From the NCBI RefSeq assembly GCF_001278805.1, contig NZ_CP012602.1, forward strand, positions 2,014,001 through 2,078,000: DNA of 64,000 nucleotides, read 5' to 3'. This document shows positions 54,056 to 62,794 of this stretch, piece after piece; position 1 is the stretch's first letter, and each line of letters opens with the position of its first letter. The position numbers were made by a program, and so were the translations under genes. The notes beneath the pieces were generated by a model that was not told the origin of the DNA, did no database searches, and was given only the letters and a program-made list of their open reading frames with translations. Origin of the DNA: Bacillus sp. FJAT-18017. GTDB lineage: Bacteria; Bacillota; Bacilli; Bacillales; Cytobacillaceae.

Positions 54056-54979
54056 ATGGACAACATCGTAAAATTTTTGCCAAAAACAATCACTGACGCT
54101 TTAGATGAAATCCCCTCTCTATCAAAAGAAGATGTAGAAGAAATCAGGATTCGAATCAACAGGCCGATTGAGGTTACGGTTAGAGGGGCACCAGTATTTC
54201 TCCGCTATATTGCCAAGCCAGAAGATGCAGTCCTCCTTTTGCAAAAAATCAGCAAGCACTCAATCTATGCAATGGATGAGGAGTTAATGAGAGGTTATAT
54301 AACCGTTTCTGGTGGACACAGAGTAGGCCTCGCTGGAAAAGTAATTCTTGAACAAGGAAAAGTTAGGGCAATCAGGGATGTTTCTTCTTTCAATATCCGA
54401 ATTGCCAGAGAGAAAATCGGCATTTCAAGACAATTGATTCCTTTTATTTATAAAAAAGGATGGCTGCACACGATGATAATCGGCCCTCCACAAACCGGGA
54501 AGACAACCCTTTTAAGAGATATTGCAAGGCTAATTTCACTCGGGGACTTAGAACACCAGATCAGACCATCAAAAGCGGGTATTGTCGATGAGCGCTCCGA
54601 AATCGCGGGGTGTGTGAACGGGATACCACAGCTCACCTTCGGCCCAAGAGTCGACATCCTGGATGCTTGTCCTAAGGCGGAAGGGATTATGATGCTGATT
54701 CGTTCGATGAGTCCCGATGTCATAATAGCGGATGAAATTGGCAGAAAAGAAGACTCGGAGGCAATCCTGGAAGCGGTCCATGCCGGGATCAAGATTATGA
54801 CAACCGTACATGGAGGTTCCCTGGATGAAGTGAGGAATAGGCCGTCCTTAACGATGTTAATTAACTCGCATATTTTTGAACGGTTTATTGTCCTTGGAAG
54901 GTCGAGTGGACCTGGGACAATTGTCACGATACTTGACAGGGATGGGAATCCTGTAAACGGGATGGTGGGGGTGACATAA
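54056..54979 (+). CDS. spoIIIAA: SpoIIIAA, ATPase of the sporulation channel
   Basis: 307 aa secretion-type ATPase on the mother-cell side of the SpoIIIA-SpoIIQ channel. Walker A GPPQTGKTTL, Walker B DVIIADEIGRKED and the later TTVHGGS. Two ATGs (54050, 54056) follow AGGGAGGAG; the second has better spacing and gives MDNIVKFLP. It overlaps spoIIIAB by one base at the stop. Confidence 0.95.
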   Translation: MDNIVKFLPKTITDALDEIPSLSKEDVEEIRIRINRPIEVTVRGAPVFLRYIAKPEDAVLLLQKISKHSIYAMDEELMRGYITVSGGHRVGLAGKVILEQGKVRAIRDVSSFNIRIAREKIGISRQLIPFIYKKGWLHTMIIGPPQTGKTTLLRDIARLISLGDLEHQIRPSKAGIVDERSEIAGCVNGIPQLTFGPRVDILDACPKAEGIMMLIRSMSPDVIIADEIGRKEDSEAILEAVHAGIKIMTTVHGGSLDEVRNRPSLTMLINSHIFERFIVLGRSSGPGTIVTILDRDGNPVNGMVGVT

Positions 54980-55495
54980 ATGATCAAATTAATTGGCGCC
55001 ATCTTTATTCTTATATCAACAACCTGGGCTGGCTTTGAATTGGCCAGGCACCTGAGTGAACGGCCCAGGCAGCTTCGTCAGCTTAAATCGGCACTTCAAT
55101 CCCTTGAAGCCGAAATTATGTATGGCCATACTCCTCTTCATGAAGCATCAAGAAGGCTGGCAGCCCAGCTTTCACGTCCTTTATCGTGGCTTTTTGAATC
55201 TTTCGGGAACAGGCTTGCGACAACGGAAACGACTGTTAAGGAAGCTTGGGATGAGAGTTTGCGGGAAGTATGGAAGCTGACTGCATTGAAGCAGGGCGAA
55301 TTTGAGATTATGAGCCAATTTGGGGAAACTCTTGGCCGTCATGATCGTGTATCCCAGCAAAAACAAATCCAGCTTACACTTAACCACCTTGAAAGGGAAG
55401 AAGCAGAGGCAAGGGATAAACAATCAAAATATGAAAAAATGATGAAGAGCCTCGGTTTCCTCTCAGGCCTGCTTCTCATTATTGTCATGATATAG
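54980..55495 (+). CDS. spoIIIAB: SpoIIIAB, stage III sporulation protein
   Basis: 171 aa. Two membrane segments at the ends (LIGAIFILISTTWAGFELA and LGFLSGLLLIIVMI) flank a helical cytoplasmic domain resembling GspF. The stretch RPRQLRQLKSALQSLEAEIMYG is typical. Acts as the platform for the channel ATPase. Confidence 0.95.
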   Translation: MIKLIGAIFILISTTWAGFELARHLSERPRQLRQLKSALQSLEAEIMYGHTPLHEASRRLAAQLSRPLSWLFESFGNRLATTETTVKEAWDESLREVWKLTALKQGEFEIMSQFGETLGRHDRVSQQKQIQLTLNHLEREEAEARDKQSKYEKMMKSLGFLSGLLLIIVMI

Positions 55496-55507
55496 GAGGG
55501 AATTGGA

Positions 55508-55711
55508 ATGGGGTTGGATGTCGATATTATTTTTAAAATTGCCGGCGTAGGAATTGTTGTCGCGTTTTTGCACACAGTCTTAGATCAGGTCGGAAAGAAG
55601 GAATATGCCCAATGGGTAACCCTTTTTGGCTTCATCTACATCCTGTTCCAGGTAGCCACAATTGTAGACGGGCTATTCCAAAAAATAAAATCAGTCTTTC
55701 TGTTTCAGTAG
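55508..55711 (+). CDS. spoIIIAC: SpoIIIAC, stage III sporulation protein
   Basis: 67 aa with two membrane helices (IIFKIAGVGIVVAFLHTVL and WVTLFGFIYILFQVATIV). Related in sequence to SpoIIIAD. The start follows TAGGAGGGAATTGG. Confidence 0.95.
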   Translation: MGLDVDIIFKIAGVGIVVAFLHTVLDQVGKKEYAQWVTLFGFIYILFQVATIVDGLFQKIKSVFLFQ

Positions 55712-55727
55712 AGGGGAGGGCTTTAAA

Positions 55728-56117
55728 ATTGAGATTCTAAAAATAGTTGGAGTTTCATTGATCGCTACGTTTCTAGCGATGATTATCAAGGAACAAAAGC
55801 CCAACTTCGCCTTTCTGCTCGTCTTGTTCACTGGGTGTGTGATCTTTCTTTTTCTGATTGATCAAATTCATCAAATCATTTCAATGATAGAACGTATAGC
55901 CGCCAACGCACATGTGAACCTTGTGTACGTGGAAACCATCTTAAAGATTATTGGAATTGCATATATTGCGGAATTTGCTTCTCAAGTAACAAAGGATGCG
56001 GGGCAGGGAGCGATTGCCTCGAAAATTGAATTGGGCGGGAAAATCCTGATTCTAACGATGGCCATTCCAATCCTGACAGTGCTTATAGAAACCATCATTA
56101 AATTAATACCAAGCTAA
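55728..56117 (+). CDS. spoIIIAD: SpoIIIAD, stage III sporulation protein (probable ATT start)
   Basis: 129 aa if started at ATT 55728, giving MEILKIVGVSLIATFLAMIIKEQKP, which lines up with the B. subtilis N-terminus and keeps the first membrane helix whole. GGGGAGGG ends 7 nt before the ATT. No ATG, GTG or TTG is available there in frame; the next is TTG 55758, which would cut the first helix but does have GGAG 5 nt upstream. Three membrane segments; the block YVETILKIIGIAYIAEFASQ is diagnostic. Confidence 0.85.
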   Translation: MEILKIVGVSLIATFLAMIIKEQKPNFAFLLVLFTGCVIFLFLIDQIHQIISMIERIAANAHVNLVYVETILKIIGIAYIAEFASQVTKDAGQGAIASKIELGGKILILTMAIPILTVLIETIIKLIPS

Positions 56118-56125
56118 GCAGGGAC

Positions 56126-56298
56126 CGTGAACAACTGTGAACTTTGCCGCTATGCATCCAAGCAGCAACAGTCTTACGGTCCCTTAAGGTGGGATAAAGT
56201 GAACCTTCCATCAGCTAGCTGATGGTTAGCTGAACCAATCGGACCTTTAGGGACAGTTGCCCTTTAGGGCTTACGGTCCCTTAAGGTGGGATAAACTG
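56126..56298 (+). repeat. dispersed repeat family C, copy 1, inside the spoIIIA operon
   Basis: Contains TCCATCAGCTAGCTGATGG (perfect hairpin), TGAACCAATCGGACCTTTAG and CCCTTTAGGGC. A 26-bp sequence beginning CTTACGGTCCCTTAAGG occurs twice, at 56173-56198 and 56270-56295, bounding a 97-bp period. A diverged relative is at 63668-63815. It separates spoIIIAD from spoIIIAE, which are close together in other bacilli. Confidence 0.8.
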
Positions 56299-56308
56299 AG
56301 GTGAAAAT

Positions 56309-57496
56309 ATGAAGTTTAGATTATGCATAATTCCAACACTTATTCTATTTTTCTTGTTTTTAATACCTATTCCAGCCCTTGCCTCAGCAGAAACAGTTTC
56401 CAAGGGAACTGAAGAGCTTGTAAATGCCCAGCTTGAACGGATGGAATTATCCGAAGTTATGGAATATTGGGAGAACCTATCGGAGGAATACGGGGGATTC
56501 CTTCCCGAAAGCCAAAAGGGAAGTCTTTATGAATTCCTGAAAGGGGACAAACAGTTTTCACTTGAAGAGTGGGCAAAAGGTTTCATGAAATTTGCGTTCC
56601 ATGAGTTCATTTCAAATGGAAAGCTGATGGGATCAATAATATTATTAACGATTTTCAGCATGTTCCTCCAATCCCTGCAAAATGCGTTTGAGAAAAGCAC
56701 CATCAGCAAAGTAGCCTATTCAATTGTATTTATGGTTTTAGTCATTTTAGCCCTGAATAGTTTTCATATTGTTATCGATTATACAAATGAAGCAATCAGG
56801 ACAATGTCGACCTTCATCCTTGCATTAATACCACTGCTGCTGGGATTGATTGCTGCTTCCGGCGGGGTTGTATCTGCAGCCTTCTTCCATCCTGTTGTTC
56901 TGTTTCTGATGAATGTAAGTGGATTCCTCGTAGAAACTGTCGTTTTGCCTTTACTGTTCCTGTCTACACTGCTCAGCATTGTCAGTACGATGTCAGAACA
57001 TTATAAGGTCACCCAGCTTGCCGGTATGCTTAAAAACTGGAGTATCGGTCTTCTTGGTATATTTCTTACTGTGTTTCTTGGTGTCCTTTCCGTTCAGGGT
57101 GCTACCTCGGCGGTTTCGGATGGGATTGCGATTAGAACGGCAAAGTTTCTTACCGGGAATTTTGTTCCGGTTATCGGGAGGGTGTTCACGGACGCAGCGG
57201 ATACTGTAATAGGAGCTTCAGTCCTTCTCAAGAATTCAGTAGGAATATTCGGGGTTGTGCTGCTGCTGCTCATTGCAGCTTTTCCGGCAATTAAAATTCT
57301 TATGATTGCCTTTATTTATAAACTCGCTGCAGCGATCCTTCAGCCGCTTGGCGGCGGCCCAATCATTTCATGCCTTGATATGATAGGCAAGAATATTATT
57401 TATGTATTTGCTTCGCTGGGAATTGTTTCGCTCATGTTCTTTCTGTGTATTGCTGTCATTGTTGCCTCTGGAAATATAACAATGATGATGAGGTAA
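56309..57496 (+). CDS. spoIIIAE: SpoIIIAE, stage III sporulation channel protein
   Basis: 395 aa. Signal peptide (CIIPTLILFFLFLIPIPALASA), a short extracytoplasmic domain and seven or eight membrane segments. Blocks such as GLIAASGGVVSAAFFHPVVLF and FLTGNFVPVIGRVFTDAADT are typical. Largest membrane component of the feeding tube. ATG follows TGAGGTG; coupling to the upstream genes is interrupted by the repeat. Confidence 0.95.
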   Translation: MKFRLCIIPTLILFFLFLIPIPALASAETVSKGTEELVNAQLERMELSEVMEYWENLSEEYGGFLPESQKGSLYEFLKGDKQFSLEEWAKGFMKFAFHEFISNGKLMGSIILLTIFSMFLQSLQNAFEKSTISKVAYSIVFMVLVILALNSFHIVIDYTNEAIRTMSTFILALIPLLLGLIAASGGVVSAAFFHPVVLFLMNVSGFLVETVVLPLLFLSTLLSIVSTMSEHYKVTQLAGMLKNWSIGLLGIFLTVFLGVLSVQGATSAVSDGIAIRTAKFLTGNFVPVIGRVFTDAADTVIGASVLLKNSVGIFGVVLLLLIAAFPAIKILMIAFIYKLAAAILQPLGGGPIISCLDMIGKNIIYVFASLGIVSLMFFLCIAVIVASGNITMMMR

Positions 57497-57509
57497 GGAG
57501 GGGAATGGA

Positions 57510-58142
57510 ATGGATTTTCTAATAGAATGGGTTACCAATATCATTTTGTTCATCCTCTTAGCAACTATCATTGATATGCTCATGCCAAACTCAGCCATGC
57601 AAAAATATACGAAGATCGTAACAGGACTGCTTCTTATTGCTATCGTTCTAAGTCCAATCCTGAAGCTGATTTCTAACGATTTTGAAGAGACATTAGCTTC
57701 AATTCCAGCACTTGAAGCTTACAGTAACGGTGAAAATAGCAAAAGTTTACTAGAATCTCAGAAAAAAGAAATACAGGAGACACAACATGCATATATTTTA
57801 GAACAAATGGCTGTCCAACTTAAGAAGGACGCGGAAGAGGAGTTGATGAATCAATTCGGGTACAAGATTGCAGGGATATCGATTGCTGCAAAAAAAGCGG
57901 ACGGGCAGGGCCTTCCGGAGCATATTGACGAAGTATCCTTACAATTGGCCGAGCCGGAACAGGAAGCCCAGGCGATCAAAACAGTTGAAGTAATCAATAT
58001 TCAGACAACCAGATCCTCACAAGAAAAACCAGCTAATAAGCAAGTTGATGAAGTTCGGGCATTCCTGGCGAGTAAATGGCAGGTACCTGCAGAAAACATT
58101 GTAATCGCCATCGAGGGAGGGATGAACAAGGGTGGGCAATAA
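57510..58142 (+). CDS. spoIIIAF: SpoIIIAF, stage III sporulation protein
   Basis: 210 aa. Two N-terminal membrane helices (WVTNIILFILLATIIDMLMP and IVTGLLLIAIVLSPILKLI) and a C-terminal ring-building domain (RBM-like) ending VPAENIVIAIEGG. The start follows AAGGAGGGG. Overlaps spoIIIAG by 11 bases. Confidence 0.94.
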   Translation: MDFLIEWVTNIILFILLATIIDMLMPNSAMQKYTKIVTGLLLIAIVLSPILKLISNDFEETLASIPALEAYSNGENSKSLLESQKKEIQETQHAYILEQMAVQLKKDAEEELMNQFGYKIAGISIAAKKADGQGLPEHIDEVSLQLAEPEQEAQAIKTVEVINIQTTRSSQEKPANKQVDEVRAFLASKWQVPAENIVIAIEGGMNKGGQ

Positions 58143-58794
58143 TCATGATGGGCCGTTCTCCTGGATTAAGAAAAAGCTGAATGGAGATGGGCAAAACGAT
58201 AAAAAGCAGATGAAATACCAGTATATGGCACTTGTTCTTTGTATTGGTGCGGCATTTATGCTGGTAGGCAATGTCTTCCTCTCCAACAATCAGGCACTAG
58301 AAGCAACAGCCGGAGTAGACCAAACAGGCCAGGAAGAAAATATGGCCGTATTCGGGCAAAAGAAAACCAAGAAAGAAACAGCTACGGATTATGAGCGGGC
58401 CTATGAGACTCAATTAAAGGATGCACTAGAGAAAATGCTTGGGGTCGATGATGTAACGGTTGTTGTGAATTTGGAATCTACTGAATCCCGAGTTCTTGAA
58501 AAAAATACGGTTACCAAAAGGCAGACAACCGATGAAACCGATCGTGAAGGCGGTAAACGGCAGGTTGAGGATGCTTCTGTAGACGAGCAGCTCGTCATAA
58601 TCCGAAATGGAGAAAAAGAGGAGCCTATTGTTGTAGAAACCAAAAAACCCGAAATTCGCGGGGTTCTTGTAGTGGCCCGCGGAGCGGATAATATAGAAGT
58701 GAAAAAATGGATTATAGAGGCGGTTACAAGGGCCTTGGGGGTTCCAAGCCATCGGGTCGCTGTTATGCCTAAAAAAAATAAGGGGGACTCCTGA
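58132..58794 (+). CDS. spoIIIAG: SpoIIIAG, ring-forming sporulation channel protein
   Basis: 220 aa from GTG 58132. One membrane helix (YMALVLCIGAAFMLVGNVFL) and a ring-building domain with LEKMLGVDDVTVVVNLES and the C-terminal VEVKKWI-like stretch IEVKKWIIEAVTRALGVPSH. It forms the large ring in the intermembrane space. Confidence 0.94.
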   Translation: MGNNHDGPFSWIKKKLNGDGQNDKKQMKYQYMALVLCIGAAFMLVGNVFLSNNQALEATAGVDQTGQEENMAVFGQKKTKKETATDYERAYETQLKDALEKMLGVDDVTVVVNLESTESRVLEKNTVTKRQTTDETDREGGKRQVEDASVDEQLVIIRNGEKEEPIVVETKKPEIRGVLVVARGADNIEVKKWIIEAVTRALGVPSHRVAVMPKKNKGDS

Positions 58795-58796
58795 TT

Positions 58797-59360
58797 ATGT
58801 TATTAAAAAAGCAAACGGTTTGGCTGCTGACTATGCTAAGTTTAGTTATCGTTCTTTCGGTTTATTATGTCACATCTGACCCGCAAAGCGGCAAGGATTT
58901 GGCTTCAATAAGCGAGGAGGCAAAGGAGAAGGCTGATGCAGGCAAGGAAACTGCCACATCCCAATCTGAAGATGGGAAAACAATCGTAACCGAAACAACA
59001 AATGATGAAGCATTTGAAACGATTCGGCTTGAGCTTACGGATCAGCGCAATCAAATGAAAGAAGAATATGAAACGATGATTGGCTCCTCCGACCTTCCAG
59101 CAGAAAAAAAGAGCGAGGCAGCTGATAAAATCGAGGCAATCAATGAGCTTGGACGCACCGAAGCTATGCTTGAAACCCTCCTTAAGACCACCATGGGCTA
59201 TGAAGATGCACTGGTACGTGCGGATGGAGCAAATGTCCGAGTGACAGTTAAATCCAAAAAAGAGCACTCTCCACAGGCTGCAAATCAAATCATTCAGCTT
59301 GTCCGCAATGAGGTCGGTTCGATGAAAATTACTGCGGTCGAATTCCAGCCATCCAAATAA
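58797..59360 (+). CDS. spoIIIAH: SpoIIIAH, mother-cell partner of SpoIIQ
   Basis: 187 aa. N-terminal membrane helix (QTVWLLTMLSLVIVLSVYYV), a charged linker and a YscJ/FliF-like domain (SDLPAEKKSEAADKIEAINE to VRNEVGSMKITAVEF) that binds SpoIIQ from the forespore and locks the channel. Start two bases after spoIIIAG with AAGGGGGACT. Confidence 0.95.
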   Translation: MLLKKQTVWLLTMLSLVIVLSVYYVTSDPQSGKDLASISEEAKEKADAGKETATSQSEDGKTIVTETTNDEAFETIRLELTDQRNQMKEEYETMIGSSDLPAEKKSEAADKIEAINELGRTEAMLETLLKTTMGYEDALVRADGANVRVTVKSKKEHSPQAANQIIQLVRNEVGSMKITAVEFQPSK

Positions 59361-59363
59361 GAA

Positions 59364-59393
59364 GAAAGCCGGGCCGAGTGGCCTGGCTTTTTC
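59364..59393 (+). terminator. terminator of the spoIIIA operon
   Basis: AAAGCCGGGCC-GAGT-GGCCTGGCTTT followed by TTC; the run of T is short but the stem is strong. Confidence 0.85.
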
Positions 59394-59661
59394 TATAGGA
59401 TATGATAGCTTGCTGTGGGAGAAGCTGTGAGCTGCTAATCTGAAACCTATTCTTAATAGACGAAAAACATACGGAACTATTATAAAAGATTCCCCTTCTG
59501 GCCCTGCTAAGAGCTTCTTTTAATGAAACAGGAAGCTAATTTTCAAGATGAATCAATAAATATAACATTTGGGAATAATTACATAGAGCACAGTTGAAAA
59601 TTTCTTTTTTTGGATAAAAGATTTACAATTAAGTAAGGGATGGATATAAATTCTTTTCATA

Positions 59662-59691
59662 TTGAACTTAGACAAGGTATTATCGTATAGT
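59662..59691 (+). promoter_or_regulatory. SigA promoter of accBC
   Basis: TTGAAC (59662-59667), 18 nt, TATAGT (59686-59691). The rest of 59394-59661 holds nothing I can identify. Confidence 0.7.
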
Positions 59692-59711
59692 ATTAGTAGT
59701 TAGTCTTAAAT
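59692..59711 (+). promoter_or_regulatory. FapR operator overlapping the accB transcription start
   Basis: ATTAGTAGTTAGTCTTAAAT is very close to the FapR site as I remember it (ATTAGTACCTAGTCTTAAAT). FapR represses fatty acid synthesis genes until malonyl-CoA accumulates. It directly follows the -10 element, the standard position for repression. Confidence 0.75.
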
Positions 59712-59729
59712 TTGAAGGAGTGCTGAAAG

Positions 59730-60254
59730 GTGTTAAAAGTACAAGAAATTCGTGAATTAATAAAATTAATTGATCAATCCAGCATTGATGAATTTGTTTT
59801 TGAAAATGAAGGTTCAAAAATTAAGATGAAGAAGCATGGCCAGCAAATGGCTGTAGCGGTGCAGCAACAGCCAGCCGTGCAAACGCCACAAGCAGCTGTC
59901 CAGGCACTATCCGCTGCACCGGCACCACAGGCAGTAAATGCTCCTGCAGCTGTTCAGGAAGCACCAAGCCAGCCGGAAGCGGCAGCAAAAGAGGAGCAAA
60001 CTGATTTACATAAAATCGTTTCACCAATGGTTGGAACATTCTATCAGTCCCCTTCCCCTGAAACAGATGCATATGTAAAGCCCGGTTCACAAATTACACC
60101 GGATACAGTTGTCTGTATTGTGGAAGCGATGAAGCTTTTCAATGAAATTGAAGCGGAAGTAAGCGGCGAAATCGTTGAGATACTCGTTAAGGATGGCCAA
60201 CTTGTTGAGTACGGACAGCCGCTGTTCCTTGTAAAAACCCAAGGGGAGCGTTAA
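59730..60254 (+). CDS. accB: AccB, biotin carboxyl carrier protein
   Basis: 174 aa. N-terminal helical region, an Ala/Pro/Gln-rich linker (residues 45-90) and a biotinyl domain with the Lys in [13 protein letters not shown]. Carrier subunit of acetyl-CoA carboxylase, first step of fatty acid synthesis. GTG start after GAAGGAG. accC follows 3 nt downstream. Confidence 0.96.
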   Translation: MLKVQEIRELIKLIDQSSIDEFVFENEGSKIKMKKHGQQMAVAVQQQPAVQTPQAAVQALSAAPAPQAVNAPAAVQEAPSQPEAAAKEEQTDLHKIVSPMVGTFYQSPSPETDAYVKPGSQITPDTVVCIVEAMKLFNEIEAEVSGEIVEILVKDGQLVEYGQPLFLVKTQGER

Positions 60255-60257
60255 TTA

Positions 60258-61610
60258 ATGATTAAGAAGTTATTAATTGCAAACAGGGGAGAAATTGCGG
60301 TTAGGATCATTCGTGCCTGCCGTGACATGGGCATCGATTCAGTGGCTGTTTTTTCCGAAGCGGACCGTGAATCACTTCATGTCCAGCTTGCGGATGAAGC
60401 TTACTGCATTGGCCCTAAATCCTCTAAAGACAGTTATTTGAATTTCACAAACATTATTAGTGTTGCAAAGCTTACCGGCTGTGACGCCATCCATCCTGGC
60501 TACGGCTTTTTGGCTGAGAATGCAGCATTTGCAGAATTGTGCAGGGAATGTAACATTACATTTGTCGGACCAAGTCCGGAAGCGATAAACAAAATGGGAA
60601 CAAAGGATATCGCCCGTCAGACAATGAAAGAAGCAGGTGTACCGATTGTTCCGGGCTCGGAAGGTATTATTAAAGATAACGACGAGGCAATTGCGCTGGC
60701 AGAAACGATTGGCTATCCAGTAATCATTAAGGCTACTGCAGGCGGCGGCGGGAAAGGTATCCGGATTGCCAGAGACGAGCAGGATTTAATCAAGGGAATT
60801 AATATTACACAGCAGGAAGCAATGACCGCATTCGGAAATCCGGGAGTTTATATCGAAAAGTATATTGAAGATTTCCGCCATGTAGAGATTCAAGTACTTG
60901 CCGATACTTACGGAAATACGATTCATTTAGGTGAGAGGGATTGTTCCATTCAAAGGCGCCTTCAAAAACTTCTTGAAGAAACTCCATCTCCTGCCCTGGA
61001 TTCTGAAATGAGGGCTGAAATGGGTGCGGCAGCGGTAAAAGCAGCAAAAGCGGTTGATTATACAGGCGCAGGTACTGTAGAATTTATATATGATTACCGC
61101 AATCGCAAGTTCTACTTTATGGAAATGAACACTAGGATACAGGTTGAGCATCCCGTTACCGAAATGGTTACCGGAGTCGATCTAATTAAAGAACAAATCA
61201 AGGTTGCATCTGGTGAGGAATTGCCATTAAGCCAGGAAGAAGTCACTTTTACAGGCTGGGCAATCGAATGCCGGATTAATGCCGAAAATCCTGAAAAGAA
61301 CTTCATGCCTTCAGCCGGGAAAATAAAAATGTATTTGCCGCCTGGCGGGATTGGGGTTAGGGTTGATTCTGCGGCCTATCCGGGCTATACAATTCCTCCT
61401 TATTATGATTCAATGATTGCGAAGGTTATCACATATGGCAGTACCCGGGAAGAAGCGATTGCAAGGATGAAAAGGGCCCTTTCTGAATTTGCTGTGGAAG
61501 GGATCCATACAACAATACCATTCCATTTAAGGCTTCTTGAGCACAAGCAATTCGTGGAAGGGGAATTCAACACCAAGTTCCTGGAGCTTTATGATGTGAT
61601 GAAATCCTAG
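60258..61610 (+). CDS. accC: AccC, biotin carboxylase
   Basis: 450 aa ATP-grasp enzyme that carboxylates the biotin on AccB. N-terminal [20 protein letters not shown], glycine-rich ATP loop [14 protein letters not shown], and the catalytic [18 protein letters not shown] block are all intact. Standard length. Confidence 0.98.
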   Translation: MIKKLLIANRGEIAVRIIRACRDMGIDSVAVFSEADRESLHVQLADEAYCIGPKSSKDSYLNFTNIISVAKLTGCDAIHPGYGFLAENAAFAELCRECNITFVGPSPEAINKMGTKDIARQTMKEAGVPIVPGSEGIIKDNDEAIALAETIGYPVIIKATAGGGGKGIRIARDEQDLIKGINITQQEAMTAFGNPGVYIEKYIEDFRHVEIQVLADTYGNTIHLGERDCSIQRRLQKLLEETPSPALDSEMRAEMGAAAVKAAKAVDYTGAGTVEFIYDYRNRKFYFMEMNTRIQVEHPVTEMVTGVDLIKEQIKVASGEELPLSQEEVTFTGWAIECRINAENPEKNFMPSAGKIKMYLPPGGIGVRVDSAAYPGYTIPPYYDSMIAKVITYGSTREEAIARMKRALSEFAVEGIHTTIPFHLRLLEHKQFVEGEFNTKFLELYDVMKS

Positions 61611-61631
61611 AGATACGCGGAGGTGTCTGGA

Positions 61632-62042
61632 ATGAATGAAAACAGTATTTTGGAAATGAGCGAAGGCATGAGTGGCCACGGCAAGGTGGAAATTGCACCT
61701 GAAGTTATTGAAGTCATTGCAGGGATTGCTGCTTCAGAGGTTGAAGGAGTTGCATCGATGAGAGGCAATTTTGCCACTGGAGTTGTTGAAAAGCTTGGTA
61801 AAAAGAATCACGGAAAAGGAATCAAGGTTGAACTGACTGAATCCGGAATCAAGGTAGATGTTTTCTGCATGATGAAATTTGGAGTATCGATTCCTTCTGT
61901 TGCACAAAAAGTACAGGATAATATCCGCCAGACATTGATGAACATGACAGCTCTCACAGCCGAAGAAGTCAATGTCCATATCGTTGGTATCCAATTCGAA
62001 ACCGTGAAGCAGGAAATGCCTGAAGTAGAACAAGAAATGTAG
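61632..62042 (+). CDS. yqhY: Asp23/Gls24 family protein YqhY
   Basis: 136 aa. Gls24 block GKVEIAPEVIEVIAGIAASEVEGV followed by VKVDVFCMMKFGVSIP (partial quotes). In B. subtilis loss of YqhY disturbs acetyl-CoA carboxylase activity, consistent with its place in the accBC operon. ATG 61632 with GCGGAGGTG; the first of two open starts (61623) lacks spacing. Confidence 0.92.
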   Translation: MNENSILEMSEGMSGHGKVEIAPEVIEVIAGIAASEVEGVASMRGNFATGVVEKLGKKNHGKGIKVELTESGIKVDVFCMMKFGVSIPSVAQKVQDNIRQTLMNMTALTAEEVNVHIVGIQFETVKQEMPEVEQEM

Positions 62043-62083
62043 GCTTCAGCTTACTTTCTTGATGAACGGGAAAAATAGAAAAT

Positions 62084-62118
62084 GGGGGCCGAGGCTAAAT
62101 GCTTCTGCCCTTTTTTTA
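62084..62118 (+). terminator. terminator of accB-accC-yqhY
   Basis: GGGGCCGAGGC pairs with GCTTCTGCCC (one mismatch, one G-U) and is followed by seven T. The remaining gap to nusB (62119-62356) contains no supported gene. Confidence 0.7.
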
Positions 62119-62356
62119 TTGGGTATATGGTCCAGCGTTTGTCAGTCTGTTTTCCCTTTTGGTCTCGACTTTGGAATACCGGGATGCCTTTTTTCGCATT
62201 TGGTGAAACTATCTGCAGAGTTTTCATCCATTGCAGTGCATTCATCTTTTCTGTATGCTATTATTTTCAAGGGGATAGCAAAACAAGCATCCCAATTTAT
62301 GACTATTTGCGCAATTTACTGATTTGCGATTAATTTATAAAGGAGCTAATTGTATA

Positions 62357-62749
62357 ATGAAGAGAAGGACAGCCAGGGAAAAGGCACTTCAGGCGCTTTT
62401 TCAAATCGACGTAAGTGATGCGGAACCAACTGCAGCAATAGAACATGTACTTGAGGAAGAACAGGGAGATTCGTACTTGTCAAGGCTTGTAAATGGGACG
62501 GTCGAACATAAGCAGGAAATTGATGGCTTAATTACAAGGAACCTGGAGAAGTGGTCTTTGGAAAGGCTCGCTGCTGTTGATAGAAACCTGCTCCGCCTAG
62601 GAGTTTTTGAATTAAAGTATTGTTCTGAAGAAGTGCCTGCAAATGTTGTATTGGATGAGGCAATTGAAATTGCAAAGCTTTATGGAGACGATCAATCAAG
62701 TAAATTCATCAATGGCGTCCTATCAAAGGTTAAGCAGCAATTGATTTAA
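62357..62749 (+). CDS. nusB: NusB, transcription antitermination factor
   Basis: 130 aa. MKRRTAREKALQALFQIDVS is the family start; helical throughout, ending SSKFINGVLSKVKQQ. With NusE it binds BoxA in rRNA leaders. ATG 62357 is chosen by similarity; AAAGGAG is 11 nt upstream. Confidence 0.96.
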   Translation: MKRRTAREKALQALFQIDVSDAEPTAAIEHVLEEEQGDSYLSRLVNGTVEHKQEIDGLITRNLEKWSLERLAAVDRNLLRLGVFELKYCSEEVPANVVLDEAIEIAKLYGDDQSSKFINGVLSKVKQQLI

Positions 62750-62794
62750 AGATGAATAATGATTGGCGGCTCCTACAAAAGGGGAGGAATCGGG

